Below are positions 7,723 through 16,846 of a stretch of 64,000 nucleotides of DNA, piece after piece. The DNA comes from Cyanobium sp. ATX 6A2 (GTDB lineage: Bacteria > Cyanobacteriota > Cyanobacteriia > PCC-6307 > Cyanobiaceae). Made by a program: the position numbers and the translations under genes. Positions within the stretch are counted from its first letter, which is position 1; each line of letters opens with the position of its first letter. A model generated the notes under the pieces. The model saw nothing but the letters and a program-made list of their open reading frames with translations. It was not told where the DNA came from and made no database searches. The stretch covers positions 1 through 64,000 of the forward strand of contig NZ_JAGQCU010000003.1 of NCBI RefSeq assembly GCF_024346355.1, written 5' to 3'.

Positions 7723-9480
7723 TCAGCCCCCGCTGCGCAACTCTTCGCGCACCTGCTCCCGTGCCCATAGCCGCCGGTAGGTGCCCGGCATGGCCAGGAG
7801 CTCGTCGTGGGACCCCTGCTGCACCAGCCGCCCCTCCTCCAGCACCAGCACCCGGTCGCAGGCGGCGGCGGCGGAGAGCTGGTGGCTGATCATCAGCACC
7901 GTGCGGCCCTGGTCTCCCTGGCCGCGGATCGTGCGCAGGATCTGGGCGGCGGTGGTGTTGTCCACGCTGGCCAGGGCGTCGTCGAGCACCAGCAGCGGTG
8001 CATTCACGAGCATGGCCCGCGCCAGGGCCGTGCGTTGCCGCTGCCCACCGCTGAGGGTGATGCCCCGCTCACCCACCAGGGTCTGGTAGCCATCGGGGAA
8101 ACCGCGGATGTCGCCCTCCAGCTGGGCCTCGGCGGCCACCGCTTCCACGGTTTCGAGCGGAGCCTCCGGCTCGCCATAGCGAATGTTGTCGGCCAGGGTG
8201 GCCGTGAACAGGTAGCCCTCCTGGGGCACGAGGGCCACCTGACGGCGCAGGTCCTCGAGCCGGAGCCGGGTGATGTCCACGCCATCGAGCCAGAGCTGGG
8301 CGGGATCGAGCTCCACCATCCGGCCCAGGGCCCGCGCCAGGGTGGTCTTGCCGCAACCCACCGGGCCCACCACCGCCACCAGCTCGCCCGGCTTCACACG
8401 GAAGCTCACATCCACCAGGGCGGGTCGCGGTGCGTCCGGGTAGCGCACCGTGAGGCCGCGGGCCTCGATGGCTCCCCGGGGCCGCCGGGCCGGCGGCTGG
8501 GGGTTGGTCGGCGACTCGATCAGCGGTTGGCGGCAGAGCAGCTGCTCCACCCGGTCCAGGCTCACCTGACCGGTCTGGAAGGTGTTGAGGGTGAAGCCCA
8601 GCAGCGCGGTGGGGAACACCAGCCGCTCCACAAACAGGATCAGGGCCACCAGGTCGCCGATGCTCAGGCGACCGCTCTCGAGCTGGCCGCTACCCAGGGC
8701 CAGCAACAGCAGCAGGCTGATCGAGGAGATGCCCTCCAGCAGGGGAAACAGGGTGCTGCGGGTGCGGGCCAGCCCCAGGGCCGCATCCCTGTACACCCGG
8801 TTGCGACCGGCGAAGGCCGCCTGCTCGGTGCTCTCCTGGCCGTAGATCTTGATGGCGCTGATGCCGGAGAGGTCTTCCTGGATCAGATCGCTCAACCCCG
8901 CCAGTGCCTCCTGCTGGCGGCGCTGCTGGCGCATCATCCGCCCGCCGAACAGGCGCACCGTGATCAACATCAGTGGGTAGAGCCCCACCGCCGCCAGGGT
9001 CAGCCAGGGGTCGATGCTGAGCATCGCCGGCAGGGTGAGGGCGTAGGCCAGCACGGTGTTGGTGAGGCTGAGCACGGCGAAGCCCAGCAGCCGGCGTACG
9101 TTTTCCACATCACTGGTGGCCCGGCTGATCACCTCGCCGCTGCCGGTGCTCTGCACCCAGCCGGGTTCCTGCAGCAGCACGTGCTCGAAGATCCGCTGCT
9201 TGAGATCGGCCTCCACCTTCCGGCCCACGCCGAACACCAGCAGCCGCGAGAGCAGGCGCATGGCGCCCATCACCGTGGCCAGCGTGGCCAGCACGAGCGC
9301 CATCAGCAGCACGTCGCGCAGCTCGAAGCCCTCCTCCAGGTCGTCGATCACCCGCCGCACCAGCAGGGGGATGCCCACGCCCAGCAGATTCACCAGCACC
9401 AGGGCCGCCGCGCCCTGCAGCACCGTGCGGCGATGGGGGCGCAGATAGCGCAGGATCAGATCGGCACGCAGGGCCGCCAC
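7723..9480 (-). CDS. ABC transporter, fused permease and ATPase (MsbA/MdlB type)
   Basis: A 585-residue half-transporter. An exporter-type six-helix membrane domain (about 15-305) is followed by an ATPase with Walker A GPVGCGKT (about 372-379), signature LSGGQRQR (about 476) and Walker B LLVLDDA just after. Such proteins work as homo- or heterodimers exporting lipids, drugs or peptides; the substrate cannot be inferred here. No partner half-transporter lies next to it. Confidence 0.92.
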   Translation of the reverse strand: MAALRADLILRYLRPHRRTVLQGAAALVLVNLLGVGIPLLVRRVIDDLEEGFELRDVLLMALVLATLATVMGAMRLLSRLLVFGVGRKVEADLKQRIFEHVLLQEPGWVQSTGSGEVISRATSDVENVRRLLGFAVLSLTNTVLAYALTLPAMLSIDPWLTLAAVGLYPLMLITVRLFGGRMMRQQRRQQEALAGLSDLIQEDLSGISAIKIYGQESTEQAAFAGRNRVYRDAALGLARTRSTLFPLLEGISSISLLLLLALGSGQLESGRLSIGDLVALILFVERLVFPTALLGFTLNTFQTGQVSLDRVEQLLCRQPLIESPTNPQPPARRPRGAIEARGLTVRYPDAPRPALVDVSFRVKPGELVAVVGPVGCGKTTLARALGRMVELDPAQLWLDGVDITRLRLEDLRRQVALVPQEGYLFTATLADNIRYGEPEAPLETVEAVAAEAQLEGDIRGFPDGYQTLVGERGITLSGGQRQRTALARAMLVNAPLLVLDDALASVDNTTAAQILRTIRGQGDQGRTVLMISHQLSAAAACDRVLVLEEGRLVQQGSHDELLAMPGTYRRLWAREQVREELRSGG

Positions 9481-9529
9481 GCCGCCAGTTCAAAGATGGG
9501 CCCAACCTAGGGATCGCCGACACCTCGCC

Positions 9530-9898
9530 ATGGCTCCACCGACCGCCACCGGTTCAGCTCCGGGTTCCCCTCGCGATGGCGCCGGCGCCGGCGCCGGGGA
9601 CGAGCAGAGCCACCCCCTCCATGCTCTCGATCGGCTGGAGGTCGACCGCCTGCTGGCGGCTGAGACCCCCACCGATGAGCATCTGCTGAATGCGGCCCGG
9701 CTGCTGATGCGCTACCAGGGCTTTCCCGGTGCCGGCGACATCCAGGACGACCTGGCCAAGGTGCTGAGGCTCTGGGGGCTGAGCCGGCACGACCTGCACG
9801 CGCGCACCCGGGCGATCTGGGCTGCCGGCTTCCGTCCCGCGCCCGCCGGCGGCGAGGCCGTGGGCTCGGGTTTCGACACCACCGATCAGGACGGCTGA
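9530..9898 (+). CDS. DUF3288 family protein
   Basis: A 122-residue protein matching the small cyanobacterial DUF3288 family, recognisable from [15 protein letters not shown], then [15 protein letters not shown] and [15 protein letters not shown]. The first 25 residues are a low-complexity Gly/Ala/Pro tail. It is helical and soluble, with no known function. It is divergent from the ABC transporter, and a strong terminator lies about 110 nt downstream. Confidence 0.8.
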   Translation: MAPPTATGSAPGSPRDGAGAGAGDEQSHPLHALDRLEVDRLLAAETPTDEHLLNAARLLMRYQGFPGAGDIQDDLAKVLRLWGLSRHDLHARTRAIWAAGFRPAPAGGEAVGSGFDTTDQDG

Positions 9899-10009
9899 AG
9901 CACAACGGCTGACGCTCAGCTGTCTGTTGTGTCGATCACCCACCGAAGTCGGCCCCGCCAGCGCCATCCCGCCCGTGACGGGGGATAGTGGAAAAGTCCC
10001 CATCACCCG

Positions 10010-10041
10010 GCCCGGTGTGCCCCGCACCCGGGCTTTTTTTT
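10010..10041 (+). terminator. Rho-independent terminator between the DUF3288 gene and trpD
   Basis: GCCCGG (10010-10015) pairs with CCGGGC (10028-10033), and the stem is extended by TG/CA across a one-base bulge. Eight T residues follow (10034-10041). The 223-nt gap 9899-10121 otherwise shows no gene. The hairpin most simply ends the DUF3288 transcript. No Trp-rich leader peptide was seen, so there is no positive sign of trp attenuation. Confidence 0.85.
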
Positions 10042-10121
10042 GGCTGACCACTGCTGGTTGCAGGGCTGGCTTGGGCGGGGGGTTTTTGAATGGCCTCATC
10101 CCAGTGCCCCCCTCCACCGCC

Positions 10122-11165
10122 ATGGCTTCTGCGTCCGCGGCTCCCGCCCTGCTCGAGCAGCTCCTGCGCGGCGAGTCGCTCAGCCCCGTGCAGGCCACCG
10201 CCCTGATGCAGGACTGGCTGGACGAGCGGATTCCTCCGGTGCTCACCGGCGCCCTGCTGGCGGCGCTGCGCTCCAAGGGCGTCAGCGCCGATGAGCTGGC
10301 CGCCATGGCCGGCGTGCTGCGCGCCGCCTGTCCCCTGCCCGGCGAGCGCCCGGCCCTGCAGCTGGTGGACACCTGCGGCACCGGCGGCGACGGCGCCGAC
10401 AGCTTCAACATCTCCACCGCCGTGGCCTTTGTGGCGGCCGCCTGCGGGGTGCATGTGGCCAAACACGGCAACCGCAGCGCCAGTGGCCGGGTGGGGTCTG
10501 CCGATGTGCTGGAGGCCCTCGAGATCAACCTCCAGGCGCCCCAGGAGCAGGTGGTCGCCGCCCTGCCGCAGGTGGGCGTCACCTTTCTGTTCGCGCCCGG
10601 CTGGCATCCGGCCCTGGTGGGCCTGGCGCCGCTGCGCCGCGCCCTGGGGGTGCGCACCGTGTTCAACCTGCTCGGCCCCCTGGTGAACCCCCTCCAACCC
10701 GAGGCCCAGGTGCTGGGCGTGGCACGGGCCGAGCTGCTCGATCCCATGGCCGGTGCCCTGGCCCGCCTGGGCCTGCGCCGGGCGGTGGTGGTGCACGGTG
10801 CGGGCGGGCTCGACGAGGCCTCGCTGCAGGGCACCAACCAGCTGCGCCTCGTTCAGGACGGCGAGGTGAGCAGCCAGGAGCTCGATCCAGTGGCCCTGGG
10901 GCTCACGCCGGCCCCGATTGCGGCCCTGGCCGGCGGCGATCTGGCCACCAACCGCGCCATCCTCGAAGCCGTGCTCCAGGGCGGCGGCAGTGACGCCCAG
11001 CGCGAGGTGGTGGCCCTGAACACGGCCCTGGTGCTCTGGGCCGCCGGCGCCAGCGACAGCATCGCCTCCGGCCACGCCCAGGCCGCCGAAGCGCTGGCGG
11101 CCGGCAGCCCCTGGCAGAAATTGCTGCAGTTGCGCACAGCACTGCCCGTGGCGGTTGGGGGATGA
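10122..11165 (+). CDS. trpD: Anthranilate phosphoribosyltransferase
   Basis: Second step of tryptophan synthesis: transfers phosphoribose from PRPP to anthranilate. The 347-residue protein has the PRPP-binding motif GTGGDG (86-91), then N-I-S-T (96-99) and K-H-G-N-R-S (114-119). The ATG at 10122 was chosen because the frame upstream reads through the terminator. The 3' end is 25 nt short of the carA start. Other trp genes are not adjacent, as usual in cyanobacteria. Confidence 0.95.
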   Translation: MASASAAPALLEQLLRGESLSPVQATALMQDWLDERIPPVLTGALLAALRSKGVSADELAAMAGVLRAACPLPGERPALQLVDTCGTGGDGADSFNISTAVAFVAAACGVHVAKHGNRSASGRVGSADVLEALEINLQAPQEQVVAALPQVGVTFLFAPGWHPALVGLAPLRRALGVRTVFNLLGPLVNPLQPEAQVLGVARAELLDPMAGALARLGLRRAVVVHGAGGLDEASLQGTNQLRLVQDGEVSSQELDPVALGLTPAPIAALAGGDLATNRAILEAVLQGGGSDAQREVVALNTALVLWAAGASDSIASGHAQAAEALAAGSPWQKLLQLRTALPVAVGG

Positions 11166-11190
11166 TCAGGGCGCTGTTGCTCCCGGTGCC

Positions 11191-12318
11191 GTGACCACCT
11201 CTGCCCTGCTGATGCTGGCCGATGGCACCCTGCTGCGCGGGGAAGCCTTCGGCGCTGTGGGCACCGCCATCGGTGAAGTGGTGTTCAACACCGGCATGAC
11301 CGGGTATCAGGAAGTGATGACCGATCCCAGCTACTCCGGTCAGCTGGTGACATTCACCTACCCCGAACTGGGCAACACCGGCGTCAACACAGCTGATCAG
11401 GAAGCCCCCCGGCCCCATGTGCGCGGCGTGATCTCCCGCGAGCTCACGCCGGTGACCAGCAACTGGCGTGCCGAAGGCGATCTCGAGCACTGGCTGGCGG
11501 AGAACGGGGTGGTGGGCATCCGTGGTGTCGACACCCGCGCCCTGGTGCGCCACCTGCGCGAGGGTGGCGCGATCAATGGCGCCATCAGCAGTGATGGCTC
11601 CACCCCTGTGGAGCTGCTGGAGCAGGTGCGGGCCGCCCCCTCGATGGAGGGGCTCAACCTGGCCGCCCGGGTGAGCACCGCCGAGCCCTACACCTGGACT
11701 GAGCCCTGCAGCGCGGCGTTCGATACACGCCTGCAGCAAAGGCCCGAACGTCCCTACCGCGTGGTGGCGATCGACTTCGGCATCAAGCGGGCCATCCTCG
11801 ATCGCCTCGTGGCCCACGGCTGCAGCGTCACCGTGCTGCCGGCCGATTCCAGCCTCGAGGCCGTGCTCAGCCACAGCCCTGAGGGGGTGTTCCTCTCCAA
11901 CGGCCCCGGCGATCCGGCCGCGGTGAGCTCGGGTATCGCCCTGGTGAAGGATCTGCTCACCCAGGTTGATCTGCCCCTGTTCGGCATCTGCATGGGCCAC
12001 CAGATTCTGGGCCTGGCCCTGGGGGGCCGCAGCTTCAAGCTTCCCTACGGTCACCGCGGCCTCAATCACCCCTGCGGCAGTCCCGGCCAGGTGGAGATCA
12101 CCAGCCAGAACCACGGCTTTGCGCTCGACGCCGACTCCCTGCCCGCCGATCGGGTGCGGATCACCCACCACAACCTCAACGACCACACCGTGGCGGCCCT
12201 GCAGTTGCTGCATCAGCCGGTGTTTGGAGTGCAGTACCACCCGGAGGCCAGCCCCGGACCCCACGACGCCGACCATCACTTCGCCCGCTTCGCGGCCCTG
12301 ATGGCTGATCGGCGCTGA
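11191..12318 (+). CDS. carA: Carbamoyl-phosphate synthase small (glutaminase) subunit
   Basis: Supplies ammonia from glutamine to CarB for carbamoyl phosphate, the precursor of arginine and pyrimidines. The class I amidotransferase domain contains the nucleophile C267 (GICMGHQ) with H350 and E352 (Y-H-P-E). The GTG at 11191 gives 375 residues, the usual length. A TTG at 11155 would overlap trpD by 11 nt and is less likely. Confidence 0.95.
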   Translation: MTTSALLMLADGTLLRGEAFGAVGTAIGEVVFNTGMTGYQEVMTDPSYSGQLVTFTYPELGNTGVNTADQEAPRPHVRGVISRELTPVTSNWRAEGDLEHWLAENGVVGIRGVDTRALVRHLREGGAINGAISSDGSTPVELLEQVRAAPSMEGLNLAARVSTAEPYTWTEPCSAAFDTRLQQRPERPYRVVAIDFGIKRAILDRLVAHGCSVTVLPADSSLEAVLSHSPEGVFLSNGPGDPAAVSSGIALVKDLLTQVDLPLFGICMGHQILGLALGGRSFKLPYGHRGLNHPCGSPGQVEITSQNHGFALDADSLPADRVRITHHNLNDHTVAALQLLHQPVFGVQYHPEASPGPHDADHHFARFAALMADRR

Positions 12319-12335
12319 TGGGGGAGCGGCGCTGA

Positions 12336-12363
12336 TTGCAGGCCAGGCTCCCATCCCTACACT
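12336..12363 (+). promoter_or_regulatory. Sigma70-like promoter of the STAS gene
   Basis: A -35 hexamer TTGCAG (12336-12341) and a -10 hexamer TACACT (12358-12363) are 16 nt apart, each matching four of six consensus bases. The expected start of transcription is near 12370. This placement excludes the TTG at 12336 as a translation start. Confidence 0.5.
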
Positions 12364-12395
12364 CCCCCCATCGATCCGTCACGAGGACAAGCGCC

Positions 12396-12758
12396 ATCAA
12401 CGACCTGCAGCGACTCACGGTGTCCCTGCGTGGGGGATTCGAGCAGCAGGCTCACTGCCAGCTGTTCCGGTTCACCGGCCAGCTGGACGCCTACTCCGAC
12501 AAACAGTTCGGCGAGTTCATCGCCGCCCACCGCAGCACCGCCCAGCCGCTGCTCGTGGACCTCTCCCACATTGACTTCATCGACTCCTCCGGTCTGGGTG
12601 CCCTGGTGCAGCTGGCCAAGCAGTGCACCGCCGATGGCCAGAACTTTGCGGTGGCGGGCAATGCCCGGGTGGTGCAGACAGTGAAACTGGTGCGACTGGA
12701 GGAGTTTCTGCATCTGCAGCCCGATCTCAAGAGTGCCCTCGCCCGCCTCACCCCCTGA
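12396..12758 (+). CDS. STAS-domain anti-sigma factor antagonist (SpoIIAA/RsbV-like)
   Basis: A small STAS protein of about 120 residues. The phosphorylation-site segment DFIDSSGLGALVQL is present with the conserved Ser pair at about 59-60. Such proteins release sigma factors by binding an RsbW-type kinase, and two candidate kinases are in this window. The start is unusual: no ATG, GTG or TTG lies between the promoter and codon 9 of the conserved frame. An ATC at 12396 sits 8 nt behind a good GAGGA ribosome site (12383-12387). The alternative GTG at 12420 lacks a ribosome site and would trim the first strand. See findings. Confidence 0.88.
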   Translation: MNDLQRLTVSLRGGFEQQAHCQLFRFTGQLDAYSDKQFGEFIAAHRSTAQPLLVDLSHIDFIDSSGLGALVQLAKQCTADGQNFAVAGNARVVQTVKLVRLEEFLHLQPDLKSALARLTP

Positions 12759-13110
12759 GCTGGGTCCCCTGCAGCTGGCCTGGCTGGGGGATGCAGTGTG
12801 GGAGCTGCATCAGCGCCTGAGCCACTGCGCCGCTCCGGCCCGGCCTCGCGACCTGCACCTCAAGGTGGTGGCGGCCGTTCGCGCGGAGGCCCAGGCCCGG
12901 GCCCTGGGCCAGCTGGAGGGACTGCTGCGGGAGGGGGAGCGCGATCTGGTGCGACGCGGCCGCAACCGGGCCGGGCGGGGGCCCCGCAGTGCCGATGCGG
13001 CCACCTATGGGCAGGCCACCGGCTTTGAAACCCTGCTTGGCTGGCTGTTCCTGCACGACCAACCGCGGTTGGATGAACTGCTAGATCACTTGCAGAACAT
13101 CAATCCATAA
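12733..13110 (+). CDS. mrnC: Mini-ribonuclease III (catalytic domain only)
   Basis: A 125-residue RNase III-fold protein without a double-stranded-RNA-binding domain. The Mini-III signature L-A-W-L-G-D-A-V-W-E (about 15-24) provides the catalytic Asp, and the second acidic region is in the C-terminal helix (DELLDHL). In Bacillus and plants this enzyme trims 23S rRNA. The GTG start overlaps the STAS gene by 26 nt. Its neighbour downstream is a 23S rRNA methyltransferase-like gene, consistent with a ribosome-maturation role. Confidence 0.85.
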   Translation: MPSPASPPELGPLQLAWLGDAVWELHQRLSHCAAPARPRDLHLKVVAAVRAEAQARALGQLEGLLREGERDLVRRGRNRAGRGPRSADAATYGQATGFETLLGWLFLHDQPRLDELLDHLQNINP

Positions 13111-13122
13111 CCTCAGCCCGCC

Positions 13123-14901
13123 ATGAGCCCTCGATTCGAACGCCGTCCCGACAAGCGGACGGGAGCGGCGGGCGGGCGACCAGCGCGTTCAAGCCCGCCA
13201 TCAAGGTCCTACAGCCGCGACCGGCGCGGCGATGCCGGCGCTCAGACCGATCGCGGCCGCCCGGGGAAGTCCCGCGCCGACTGGAGCGATCGCGGCGCTG
13301 AGCGCAGGGGAGAGCGTGGCGATGAGCGCGGCGGTGATCGGGGTGGAGAGCGCGGCGGTGATCGGGCCTGGGCCTCTGCCCGTCGCGTCAGTTCCGCCCC
13401 CCCGGAAACACGCCGTTTCGACCGCAGCCGTCGGGATGGGGGCCGCCCTGAGGGGCCCCGTCCCAGCACTGGTCGCCCGGAACGGGGGCGCCCGGGGTGG
13501 GGGCGTTCTGAGGGGGGGCGTCCTGAGCGGGGGCGACCGCCACTGCTCAGGCGGCAGCCGTCCGCGGCCCCTGCAGCTGCGGCCCTAGCCGCAACCCTCC
13601 CTGAGGCCGAGCGCCTCGGCCAGCCCGCCCCCAGCGACGACCTGGTGTGGGGTCGCCATGCCGCCCTCGCCGTCCTGGAGAGTGGCCGGCCGGTCCATCG
13701 CATCTGGTGCACGACGGAGCTGCGCTTCACCCCCAAGTTTCTGCAGCAGCTGCGAGAGGCCAAGGCCTCCGGCGTGCTGGTGGAGGAGGTCACCTGGGCG
13801 CGACTGGGCCAGCTCACCGCCGGGGCCGTGCACCAGGGGATCGTGCTGCAGACCGCGGCCGCCGATACCCTCGACCTCGACGGCCTCATCGGGGGCTGTG
13901 CAGGCATCGGCGAGTCGCCACTGCTGATGGCCCTCGACGGCATCACCGATCCCCACAACCTGGGGGCGATTGCCCGCAGTGCCGAGGCCCTCGGTGCCCA
14001 TGGCCTGGTGTTGCCCCAGCGCCGCAGCGCCGGGCTCACCGGCTCGGTGGCGAAGGTCGCCGCCGGAGCTCTTGAGCACCTCCCGGTGGCCCGGGTGGTG
14101 AATCTCAACCGCGCCCTGGAGCGTCTCAAGGAGGAGGGCTACCGGGTGGTGGGACTGGCCTCCGAGGGCAGTGTCAGCCTTGAGCAGGCCGATCTCGACG
14201 GCCCCCTGGTGATCGTCACCGGCTCGGAGGGAGATGGCCTCTCGATGCTCACCCGTCGCCACTGTGACCAGCTGGTGAGCATCCCCCTGCGCGGCGCCAC
14301 CCCGAGTCTCAACGCCTCGGTGGCATCGGCTCTGCTGCTTTATGAGGTGGCCCGTCGCGGCTGGATGCGCGGGCTGCGCGGCGGTGATCCGGCGCCACGG
14401 CTGCTGCGCCCCCAGCTGCCCGCGCCAGCCCAGCCTGAGCCCTCATCGGCACCCTCATCCGCGTCGCCAGCGTCCGCGTCGCCAGCGTCTGAGTTGGAGG
14501 CGGAGCCTGAGCATTCAACGCCGTCGCAATCTGAGCCGATCAGCGAGCCGCCTGCCGAGCCGATCCCAGAGCCTGCCACTGAGCCGATCAGCGAGCCACC
14601 CACTGAGCCGATCAGCGAGCCGGCCACGGAACCAGACGCCGTGGGCGAGACCGCGATCGAGGCCCAGGCGGCACTTGAAACCCAGCCCACCGGGGCCACA
14701 GACGCCACAGACGTTGACGCGATTGCTGTCGCGGAGGCTCCGCTGGAGGGGCCTGAGCAGACCCCGGGGCTTGCCTCTCCCGCCGAGGACCAGGCGGAGG
14801 TTGACAGGTCCTCGTTTGCATCCCAACCAGGCGTCGATTCCCAGTCAAGCCCCGACGCCCCGTTCGCGGCCGATGTCGACCTGGGCTCCCTGCGTCTGTG
14901 A
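13123..14901 (+). CDS. SpoU/TrmH-family rRNA 2'-O-methyltransferase (RlmB-type) with long low-complexity tails
   Basis: The middle third (about 170-420) is a complete RlmB-type enzyme: an N-terminal RNA-binding subdomain starting VWGRHAALAVLESG, then the trefoil-knot motifs DGITDPHNLGAIARSAEA (about 268-286), VTGSEGDGLS (about 364-373) and IPLRGATPSLNASVASALL (about 388-406). It should methylate a ribose in 23S rRNA. It is flanked by an Arg/Gly/Asp-rich N-terminus of about 165 residues and an acidic Glu/Pro/Ser C-terminus of about 170 residues, both built from repeats. Typical RlmB is about 250 residues, so roughly half this protein is extra. It starts 12 nt after mini-III. Confidence 0.9.
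   Translation: MSPRFERRPDKRTGAAGGRPARSSPPSRSYSRDRRGDAGAQTDRGRPGKSRADWSDRGAERRGERGDERGGDRGGERGGDRAWASARRVSSAPPETRRFDRSRRDGGRPEGPRPSTGRPERGRPGWGRSEGGRPERGRPPLLRRQPSAAPAAAALAATLPEAERLGQPAPSDDLVWGRHAALAVLESGRPVHRIWCTTELRFTPKFLQQLREAKASGVLVEEVTWARLGQLTAGAVHQGIVLQTAAADTLDLDGLIGGCAGIGESPLLMALDGITDPHNLGAIARSAEALGAHGLVLPQRRSAGLTGSVAKVAAGALEHLPVARVVNLNRALERLKEEGYRVVGLASEGSVSLEQADLDGPLVIVTGSEGDGLSMLTRRHCDQLVSIPLRGATPSLNASVASALLLYEVARRGWMRGLRGGDPAPRLLRPQLPAPAQPEPSSAPSSASPASASPASELEAEPEHSTPSQSEPISEPPAEPIPEPATEPISEPPTEPISEPATEPDAVGETAIEAQAALETQPTGATDATDVDAIAVAEAPLEGPEQTPGLASPAEDQAEVDRSSFASQPGVDSQSSPDAPFAADVDLGSLRL
13324..13366 (+). repeat. 24-nt direct repeats in the N-terminal RGG-like region of the methyltransferase
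   Basis: The 19-nt unit beginning GAGCGCGGCGGTGATCGG at 13324 recurs at 13348, a period of 24 nt (8 codons). Related degenerate copies flank it. It encodes E-R-G-G-D-R-G-G steps. Confidence 0.75.
14533..14628 (+). repeat. Four 24-nt direct repeats in the C-terminal tail of the methyltransferase
   Basis: Units beginning GAGCCGATC start at 14533, 14557, 14581 and 14605, exactly 24 nt apart. They encode E-P-I-S-E-P-x-x. The third and fourth units share 17 identical leading bases with the first. Confidence 0.85.
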
Positions 14902-14950
14902 GCCATCTGCCGACTGGCGGGCACAATGGTGGGATGCTCCCAGCTCCGGC

Positions 14951-15190
14951 ATGAATCCCCTGCTCTGGCCCGTGCGCAGCAGCGCCAACGCCCTGGGCCT
15001 TGCCTGGTGGGCGCGGGTGCGCACCACCGATCCCGACGTCACCTACTGGTTCGGTCCCTACGTGCGCCGCAGCACCCTCGAGCGCGAGCTGCCCGCCTTC
15101 CTCGACGACCTGCGCAGTGAGGAGCCGGCCTCGATCGACCACACCCTCCTGCGCAGCCGTCGCGGCGAACCGCTCACCGAAACCGACTGA
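14951..15190 (+). CDS. DUF1816 family protein
   Basis: A 79-residue cyanobacterial DUF1816 protein: [20 protein letters not shown] followed by a helical region that ends in F-L-D-D-L. The family is found almost only in cyanobacteria; a link to phycobilisome linker-like CpcD folds has been suggested for relatives but is not shown here. The ATG at 14951 follows the methyltransferase stop by 49 nt. Confidence 0.82.
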   Translation: MNPLLWPVRSSANALGLAWWARVRTTDPDVTYWFGPYVRRSTLERELPAFLDDLRSEEPASIDHTLLRSRRGEPLTETD

Positions 15191-15258
15191 GCGCCACGGC
15201 GCCGCGGTGGTCCCGGCTGCTGGCTGATAGCGTCCCAGCCGAGTGGGAAGCGGTTGGC

Positions 15259-16770
<1,512 letters not shown>

Positions 16771-16776
16771 CCGGCA

Positions 16777-16782
16777 TTGACG
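16777..16782 (+). promoter_or_regulatory. Possible -35 element for dnaE
   Basis: TTGACG matches five of six bases of the sigma70 -35 consensus, and lies between gatA and dnaE, 4 nt before the 28-bp palindrome. The matching -10 would fall inside the palindrome (TCTGGT, weak). Confidence 0.3.
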
Positions 16783-16786
16783 TGCG

Positions 16787-16814
16787 CCGTGCACACCAGA
16801 TCTGGTGTGCACGG
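16787..16814. promoter_or_regulatory. 28-bp perfect palindrome between gatA and dnaE
   Basis: The two 14-nt arms (16787-16800 and 16801-16814) are exact reverse complements with no spacer, centred on AGATCT. It begins 16 nt after the gatA stop and ends 32 nt before the dnaE start. No T-run follows on either strand. It could be an operator for a dimeric regulator or a very tight hairpin; see findings. Confidence 0.85.
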
Positions 16815-16846
16815 TCCTACCCTGGGCGTCGCCGACGCTGAGCGCC

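Noticed and set aside
9899-10121. Possible trp attenuator upstream of trpD
   Set aside because: There is one terminator hairpin but no short Trp-rich leader frame and no competing hairpin.
13123-13560. CRISPR-like direct repeats
   Set aside because: The repeats are coding, with a period of 24 nt, imperfect and without unique spacers of CRISPR size.
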